This document shows positions 59,566 through 64,000 of a stretch of 64,000 nucleotides of DNA, in pieces; position 1 is the stretch's first letter; each line of letters begins with the position of its first letter. The position numbers were made by a program, and so were the translations under genes. The stretch spans positions 1,151,400 through 1,215,399 of the forward strand of contig CAVUNO010000026.1 in assembly GCA_963742875.1 (NCBI GenBank), in the 5' to 3' direction. The notes beneath the pieces were generated by a model. That model was not told where the DNA came from and made no database searches. It saw only the letters and a list, made by a program, of their open reading frames with translations. The stretch is from Bog-532 sp963742875. Lineage in GTDB: Bacteria > Actinomycetota > Actinomycetes > Streptosporangiales > Streptosporangiaceae.

Positions 59566-60782
59566 GCAGACGCCACAACGGCGAAGGATCGATCTATCCG
59601 GTCAAGGACGGGTACCGGGGCTACGTCTGGTGCACCAACCCCGCAGGTGAGCGATACCGCAAGTACGTCAAGGGCAAGACCCACGAGGAGGCCCAAGCCG
59701 CTTGGCTGAAGCTTCGGGAAGAGGCTAGTCGCGGAGTCGTCGCATCCGACGTCCCGTCGCTCGGGCAGTTTCTGCATTACTGGCTCGAAGAAATTATTGA
59801 ACTTAATCTCGCACCGAAAACCTTCGAGAAATACGAGACGTTCAGCCGTCTTCACATCATCCCGTATCTGGGCACGAAACGGCTTGACCGGCTTCAGGTG
59901 AAGGATCTCCGGCAATGGCTGAACAAGCTCAGCCGCACCTGCCAGTGCTGCGCCCAGGGAAAGGACGCGGCACGGTCGCAGGAAAAGCAGCGGTGCTGCG
60001 CTATCGGCAAATGCTGCGATGCGATTCTGTCGGCTGGCACCCGGAAGGACGCCCGCAACGTGCTGCGAGCCGCATTGAGCTGCGCCATTGAAGATCAGCT
60101 CATTACCCACAACCCAGCGGCCGTCATCCGGCTGTCCAGCCGCCGTGAACCAAAACGCAAACGCCGGTCCTGGACCGTCGACGAGGCTCGCCGGTTCCTC
60201 GTGTCAGCTCGCCGTGATGATGACCCGCTGTACCCGGCGTACGTCCTGGTCCTGGTCCTCGGCCTGCGTAAAGGTGAACTGCTCGGGCTCATCTGGGAGC
60301 TGGTCGATCTGGACGCCGCCGAACTGTACGTCGGTGAGCAGGTGCAGCGTGTCGGTGGTCAGCTTCTGCGCCGGGAGCCCAAGACGGAGACCTCTGAAGC
60401 ACCGCTGCCGCTCCCCGACCTGTGCGCGGCCGCGCTGAAGCTCCGCAAGCAGCAACAAGAGGCCGCCCGTGACCAGGCGGGCGACGCATGGAGTGATACC
60501 GGTCTGGTCTTCACCACCCAGTACGGCACTCCGCTCGAGCCACGCAACTTCAACCGCAGCTTCGACCGCCGTATCCGCAAGGCCGGGGTATCTAAGATCA
60601 CTGTCCACGGTGCGCGGAAGACCTGCGGCTCGCTGCTGGCCGCCCTGGACGTGCATCCGCGCGTGGCCATGCAGATTCTGCGGCACAGCAAGATCGCGGT
60701 CACCATGGAGATCTACACCGAGATCCCTTCCACTGCGACCCGTGAGGCACTCCGTAAACTTGGCCGCTGGCTGGGCGAATGA
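59562..60782 (+). CDS. int: AICE tyrosine integrase
   Basis: 406 aa from ATG 59562. An N-terminal arm-binding part (GSIYPVKDGYRGYVWCTNPA) is followed by the SAM-like core domain and a Cys-rich insertion typical of pSAM2-type integrases (TCQCCAQGKDAARSQEKQRC, CAIGKCC). Catalytic boxes: Arg in LVLGLRKGELLGL (about 234), HGARKTCGS (about 349), LRHSKIAVTMEIYTE with Tyr at about 383. It recombines attP with the tRNA-Ala gene. The gene ends 80 bp before IS copy 2. Confidence 0.93.
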   Translation: MSRRHNGEGSIYPVKDGYRGYVWCTNPAGERYRKYVKGKTHEEAQAAWLKLREEASRGVVASDVPSLGQFLHYWLEEIIELNLAPKTFEKYETFSRLHIIPYLGTKRLDRLQVKDLRQWLNKLSRTCQCCAQGKDAARSQEKQRCCAIGKCCDAILSAGTRKDARNVLRAALSCAIEDQLITHNPAAVIRLSSRREPKRKRRSWTVDEARRFLVSARRDDDPLYPAYVLVLVLGLRKGELLGLIWELVDLDAAELYVGEQVQRVGGQLLRREPKTETSEAPLPLPDLCAAALKLRKQQQEAARDQAGDAWSDTGLVFTTQYGTPLEPRNFNRSFDRRIRKAGVSKITVHGARKTCGSLLAALDVHPRVAMQILRHSKIAVTMEIYTEIPSTATREALRKLGRWLGE

Positions 60783-60790
60783 ACCTCGCT

Positions 60791-60811
60791 GCTGCACTTT
60801 GCTGCTGCACC
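60791..60811. repeat. 21-bp arm-type repeat after int
   Basis: GCTGCACTTTGCTGCTGCACC, exact copy of 34518-34538 and 40439-40459. In the excised circle the copies at 34518 and 60791 would flank the crossover, as expected for integrase arm sites. Confidence 0.65.
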
Positions 60812-60823
60812 AAGATCAAAAAC

Positions 60824-60849
60824 GGCCGGTTCCTTGATCGGAACCGGCC
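60824..60849 (+). terminator. hairpin downstream of int
   Basis: GGCCGGTTCC-TTGATC-GGAACCGGCC, a perfect 10-bp stem with a 6-nt loop, 41 bp after the integrase stop. Being preceded by AAAAAC, it may act in both directions, separating int from the tRNA gene. Confidence 0.8.
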
Positions 60850-61009
60850 AGCGAGCTGGAGTGAGGTCTTCACGTTTGGGGCTGACCTGCGTGGATGCGG
60901 GCTTCTTTCGGTCCGGCCCACAGGTTAAGCGCGGCGTGGCCACGCTATCTGGAGGTGGCCGTTCCGGTTCTTCGTGCTGGCCGTGGTATGCCCGCGCCGG
61001 GCGGTTTGG

Positions 61010-61384
61010 CTAGCGGTTCCAGCGGGGGTCGGCTTCGGCGATGGTGAGGCTGAGTTCCTCGAGCTCGGCGACTAGTTGCCGCAGGCGGCGGTGGCTGTCG
61101 AACCAGGGGCCGTAGTCGGCGAGCTGGTCGTCGGACAGGATTCGGGTGGCGGTCTTCCCGTTTTTCTTGCGGGTCCACTGGTGGTAGGGGCCGTGCAGGG
61201 CGGGCGGGTCGGCGTGGCAGTGGCAGGTTGCGTGCCCGCAGCGGGTCATCCGGTCGGCGAGGGTGCCGGGCAGCGTGAAGCCGAGGGCGGCGATCTCGGC
61301 GGCGATGCGAGTGGCCTGGGCCTGCTGGGCCGGGGTGGGCGACACGTTGTCATTGTCGCAGCCGGGGTCCCGCATCTCGCGCAT
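61010..61384 (-). CDS. DUF6788-like zinc protein of IS copy 2 (full length)
   Basis: 124 aa from ATG 61384; a GTG further in (before SPTPAQQAQ) is an alternative start. Text LPGTLADRMTRCGHATCHCH, ADPPALHGPYHQWTRKKNGK, TATRILSDDQLADYGPWFDS and LVAELEELSLTIAEADPRWN covers the whole family. CGHATCHCH is the metal-binding centre. Divergent from the recombinase-like gene, sharing a 21-bp promoter gap. Confidence 0.7.
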   Translation of the reverse strand: MREMRDPGCDNDNVSPTPAQQAQATRIAAEIAALGFTLPGTLADRMTRCGHATCHCHADPPALHGPYHQWTRKKNGKTATRILSDDQLADYGPWFDSHRRLRQLVAELEELSLTIAEADPRWNR

Positions 61385-61405
61385 CGCATTAAGTATAAGT
61401 GCTGT

Positions 61406-62443
61406 ATGACGAATGCTGATGCTGCCGCTTATATCGGGCGGTGGCGGCCGTCGTCGGTTTCGCCCGGCGCGGCGGCGTTCGCCCGGGACGTGATCACGAG
61501 AACCAGGCCGGAGGGGCCGGAGCGGGCGAAGAACCTGCTGTGGGCGGCGGGAAAGCTCGCTGACTACGGCCTTGGGCTGGGCCTTGAGCCGATGCCGGAG
61601 GTGCTGCTGCACCCGTCGGTGACCGAGCGGTTCACCCGGTGCGCGCCTGGCCTGTCCGGGGCGGCGCGGCGGACGCTGCGCACGAACCTGCGGTTCATCG
61701 GCCGGCGCGTGGTGCCGCAGCTGTATCCGGCGGATATGCCGCTGCCCCGGGAGCGGGCCAAGAAGCCGTACAGCCCGGCGGAGATCGCCGGTTTCCTGGC
61801 GCTGGCGGACGCGCAGCCCACGATGGGACGGCGGATGCGGGCGGCGGGGCTGGTCTGCCTGGGCGCCGGCGCCGGGCTGATCCGGTCTGATCTGCGCGGC
61901 GTGCGCGGTCCGGACGTGGCGTGCCGGTCCGGCGGGGTCGTGGTCACCGTGCGCGGCACCCGCCCGCGTGCTGTGCCGGTGCTGGCCCGCTACCACCGCC
62001 CGCTGCTGGCCGCAGCGCGGTCCGCCGGGACCGGGCTGATCTGCGGCGGGGCTGATCCGGGCCGCCGGAACCTGACGAACCCGCTGATCGCCGCGCTGGA
62101 CGGCGGCACCGGCCTGCCGCGGCTTGACACGTCCCGGCTACGGGCGACGTGGCTGGCCGAGGTCGCGGAGCTGCTCGGCCTGGCCACGTTCATGCACGCC
62201 GCGGGGATCAGCTGCTCCCAGCGGCTCGGCGACCTGGTCGCCGGGCTGGAGCGGCCGGCGAGGCCGGGGCGGTGCGGCTGCTCGGGGCGGCACGCCGGCC
62301 ATGATCACGCTCGCGGCCCTGGAAGGCGTCATCGACGCCTCCGGCACCGCGGCGCGGATCGAGGCCATGCTGCCCATCGGCGTGCGCTGCAGGCAGCTGA
62401 GCGTCCGCACGCTGCTGGCCGGCATGTGCCTGACCCAGGCTGA
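61406..62443 (+). CDS. tyrosine-recombinase-like protein of IS copy 2 (frameshifted C-terminus)
   Basis: 345 codons from ATG 61406, with a TATAAG box 6 bp upstream as in copy 1. Residues 1-285 match copy 1 closely (YIGRWRPSSVSPGAAAFARD, AGLIRSDLRGVRGPDV, DTSRLRATWLAEVAELLGLA). Near 62262 one base is missing relative to copy 1, so the last 60 residues are an out-of-frame reading of the transposase start. Whether the altered tail matters depends on whether the last 15 residues of copy 1 are needed. Confidence 0.6.
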   Translation: MTNADAAAYIGRWRPSSVSPGAAAFARDVITRTRPEGPERAKNLLWAAGKLADYGLGLGLEPMPEVLLHPSVTERFTRCAPGLSGAARRTLRTNLRFIGRRVVPQLYPADMPLPRERAKKPYSPAEIAGFLALADAQPTMGRRMRAAGLVCLGAGAGLIRSDLRGVRGPDVACRSGGVVVTVRGTRPRAVPVLARYHRPLLAAARSAGTGLICGGADPGRRNLTNPLIAALDGGTGLPRLDTSRLRATWLAEVAELLGLATFMHAAGISCSQRLGDLVAGLERPARPGRCGCSGRHAGHDHARGPGRRHRRLRHRGADRGHAAHRRALQAAERPHAAGRHVPDPG

Positions 62444-63788
62444 CGGGCGGCCAGCCCACCTGACCCGTGTCCGCCAGGCGCTGACCAGCCTGCCCGAGGA
62501 TGACCAGCGGCGGCTCGGCGTCATCACGGACTGGAAGAACGGCCCGCACCGGCTGACCTGCCGGCAGGCCGAGTACACCTTCGGCCTGGTCGCCGGCGTG
62601 CTCGCCGGGGACGAGCCCGGCGGGCAGCCATCGCCGGCGCTGCAGGCGGTCTGCGGCAGCCTGCTGGAAGCCAGCATCCCGGAGGAGCTCAAGGACGCCA
62701 GCAGGCCGCTGGCCGCGGACTGGACGGACATGGAGTCCTTCTCCCGGCCCCCGCCCGGCAAAGGCGGCCCCTGCGCCGACCCCGAGGCGTCCTGGGGCCA
62801 CCGCAAGAACAACCTGCTGCGCAGCGAAGACGAGCTGTTCTACGGCTACTACCTCTCGGCATGCGTCATGATGCGCGAGGAGAACGGCCCGGCTGTCCCC
62901 GAGCTCGCCCGCCGCATGACCCTGTCGTCCTGCCGCCACGACCCCGTCCGTGCCCTGGTCCCTGTCCTGACGGCGATGCCGGAAGACGGCATCCCGCTCG
63001 GCGACATCCTCGCCGACTCCGGCTACGCTCACCGCGACGCCGGAGCCTGGGCCATCCCGCTGCGCGCCGCCGGGGCGCAGCTCGTCCAGGACCTGCACCC
63101 GCACGACCGCGGCCCCAAGGGCACCTACGACGGTGCCATCGTCAGCAACGGGAACCTGTACTGCCCCAAGGCGCCGCGCGCGCTGCTGGAACTTGCGCCG
63201 CTGCCCCGCAGCGGCACCCCCGAAGACGCCGCCGCGCACGACGCCCGCACCGCTGAGCTGGCCCGGTACAAGCTCGGCCGCCTCACCCGGGACGACGCCG
63301 ACGGCTACCACCGCGTCGCCTGCCCTGCCGCCGCGGGCAAGATCCGCTGCCCTCTCCGCCCCCCATCGATGACCCTGGACCGGGACCGCCCGGAGATCCT
63401 CCAGCCCCCGCAGCATCCCCAGGCCTGCTGCACCCAGCAGACGATCACCGTCCCGGCGGACGTGCTGGCCAAGACCGCGCAGAAACACGACTACCCATCC
63501 GCCGCGCACCGCCGCTCCTACGCCCGCCGCACCGGCGCCGAACGCGGCTTCGCCACCGCCAAAGACCCCGCCAGCACCGACATCAGCCGCGGCTGGTGCC
63601 GGCTCATGGGCCTGGCACCGCTAATGCTGTTCACCACCACCCTGCTCATCGTCCGCAACCAGCGCATCCTTGACGCCTGGAACACCCGGCAGGAAGAAAA
63701 CCAGCGCCGCGCCGCCGCCGGGCTCCCCCCGAAAACCCGCAGGCGCCGCCGCAAAACCCTCGCCAGCCTCAGCACAGCACCGCCATAA
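62301..63788 (+). CDS. DDE transposase of IS copy 2
   Basis: 495 aa from ATG 62301. Same landmarks as copy 1: ADWTDMESFSRPP, DILADSGYAHRDAGAW, RRTGAERGFATAKD as catalytic candidates, CADPEASWGHRKNNLLR, DLHPHDRGPKGTYDGA and the basic tail. Frame intact. Differences from copy 1 are spread over the whole length, so the two copies arrived separately or diverged long ago. The 210 bp after the gene carry only the subterminal repeats. Confidence 0.85.
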   Translation: MITLAALEGVIDASGTAARIEAMLPIGVRCRQLSVRTLLAGMCLTQADGRPAHLTRVRQALTSLPEDDQRRLGVITDWKNGPHRLTCRQAEYTFGLVAGVLAGDEPGGQPSPALQAVCGSLLEASIPEELKDASRPLAADWTDMESFSRPPPGKGGPCADPEASWGHRKNNLLRSEDELFYGYYLSACVMMREENGPAVPELARRMTLSSCRHDPVRALVPVLTAMPEDGIPLGDILADSGYAHRDAGAWAIPLRAAGAQLVQDLHPHDRGPKGTYDGAIVSNGNLYCPKAPRALLELAPLPRSGTPEDAAAHDARTAELARYKLGRLTRDDADGYHRVACPAAAGKIRCPLRPPSMTLDRDRPEILQPPQHPQACCTQQTITVPADVLAKTAQKHDYPSAAHRRSYARRTGAERGFATAKDPASTDISRGWCRLMGLAPLMLFTTTLLIVRNQRILDAWNTRQEENQRRAAAGLPPKTRRRRRKTLASLSTAPP

Positions 63789-64000
63789 CCCCGCCCCGCA
63801 CACGAACCCCGGGGACCCGGCACCACGACCACCAGGCAGGCAGCGCAAGCATGCCCGCAAACAGGCATCTGAGACAAAAAGCAACCAGCCAGGCACACAC
63901 CGTGCCCAGCACCGCCGGCACCCGCGCCGGAACCACAGGCGCGTCTGGAATGTCAGACCCAAACGTGAAGATAGGCCTCACTGAAACGTGAAGACCTCGG

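Larger units (their letters stand above)
34390..60862 (+). mobile_element. integrated AICE-type element (left att to IS copy 2)
   Basis: The left border is a tRNA-Ala 3' fragment at 34390-34431. The right part (52.3-60.8 kb) is a compact AICE core: regulators, split TraB-like translocase, RepSA, Xis and Int, all on the plus strand. Exact copies of a 21-bp repeat lie near both ends (34518-34538 and 60791-60811). The expected right attachment site, a complete tRNA-Ala(GGC) gene, is not reached; IS copy 2 occupies the sequence after the integrase. The left half is filled with IS elements and truncated genes. Confidence 0.7.
60863..63998 (+). mobile_element. three-gene insertion sequence, copy 2
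   Basis: 3136 bp with the same ends as copy 1 (GAGGTCTTCACGTTT ... AAACGTGAAGACCTC). The left flank ends GGAGT; after the right end the last two window bases are GG, consistent with a 5-bp duplication GGAGT. Same gene order and orientation as copy 1. Confidence 0.85.

Overview
The window is high-GC DNA with GTG/ATG starts, tightly overlapping operons and typical actinomycete families (GAP1/double-GTPase proteins, LysM/Rpf-like cell-wall enzyme, RepSA/TraB/Xis/Int element genes, DUF6082, PadR, TetR). It comes from an Actinomycetota chromosome, probably a filamentous or soil lineage; I cannot name the genus.

Chromosomal part, 1-31.2 kb. The left edge holds the end of a GTPase-associated operon (GAP1-like protein, zinc-ribbon membrane GTPase, small membrane peptide). 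Metabolic genes follow: malic enzyme, acyl-CoA dehydrogenase, VOC protein, GlgC, tryptophanase and a PHA-depolymerase-like hydrolase. They are mixed with many gene remnants (TetR, alpha/beta hydrolases, ClpC N-domain, DUF5999). At 16.2-21.3 kb a duplicated ABC permease is coupled to a very unusual ATPase that is fused to two KdpD-type sensor modules and two UspA-like domains. Its last 67 codons lie beyond an in-frame TAG. RraA, a PRC-barrel protein, a frameshifted thioredoxin-like protein and a second large GTPase follow. That GTPase is divergent from a frameshifted sensor kinase, response regulator and membrane protein.

Integrated element, 34.4-60.9 kb. A 42-nt fragment identical in layout to the 3' end of a tRNA-Ala(GGC) marks the left attachment site at 34390-34431. 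The right end carries an actinomycete integrative and conjugative element (AICE) core: small regulators, split FtsK/TraB-type translocase, J-domain/metalloprotease fusion, RRQRL-type zinc protein, RepSA, Xis and Int. Copies of one 18-bp palindrome lie upstream of the transfer/replication genes and of xis-int. The left half (34.4-52.3 kb) is an IS-rich landing zone: IS256, IS110, IS5, IS701, ISKra4 and IS3 members, a 1.85-kb inverted duplication around an IS5, truncated genes, and a few intact cargo genes (DUF6082, Rpf-like).

Both ends of the element are flanked by copies of one roughly 3.15-kb insertion sequence (31220-34385 and 60863-63998). Each copy encodes a DDE transposase, a tyrosine-recombinase-like protein and a divergent DUF6788-like protein, with 15-bp terminal repeats and a 5-bp target duplication. 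An integrase 3'-end remnant just left of the first copy suggests earlier integrations at the same tRNA gene.

The most distinctive signals are the ABC-KdpD fusion with its amber codon, the three-gene insertion sequence, the J-domain/protease fusion in a rolling-circle element, the shared operator palindrome, and the mirror-image IS5 composite.
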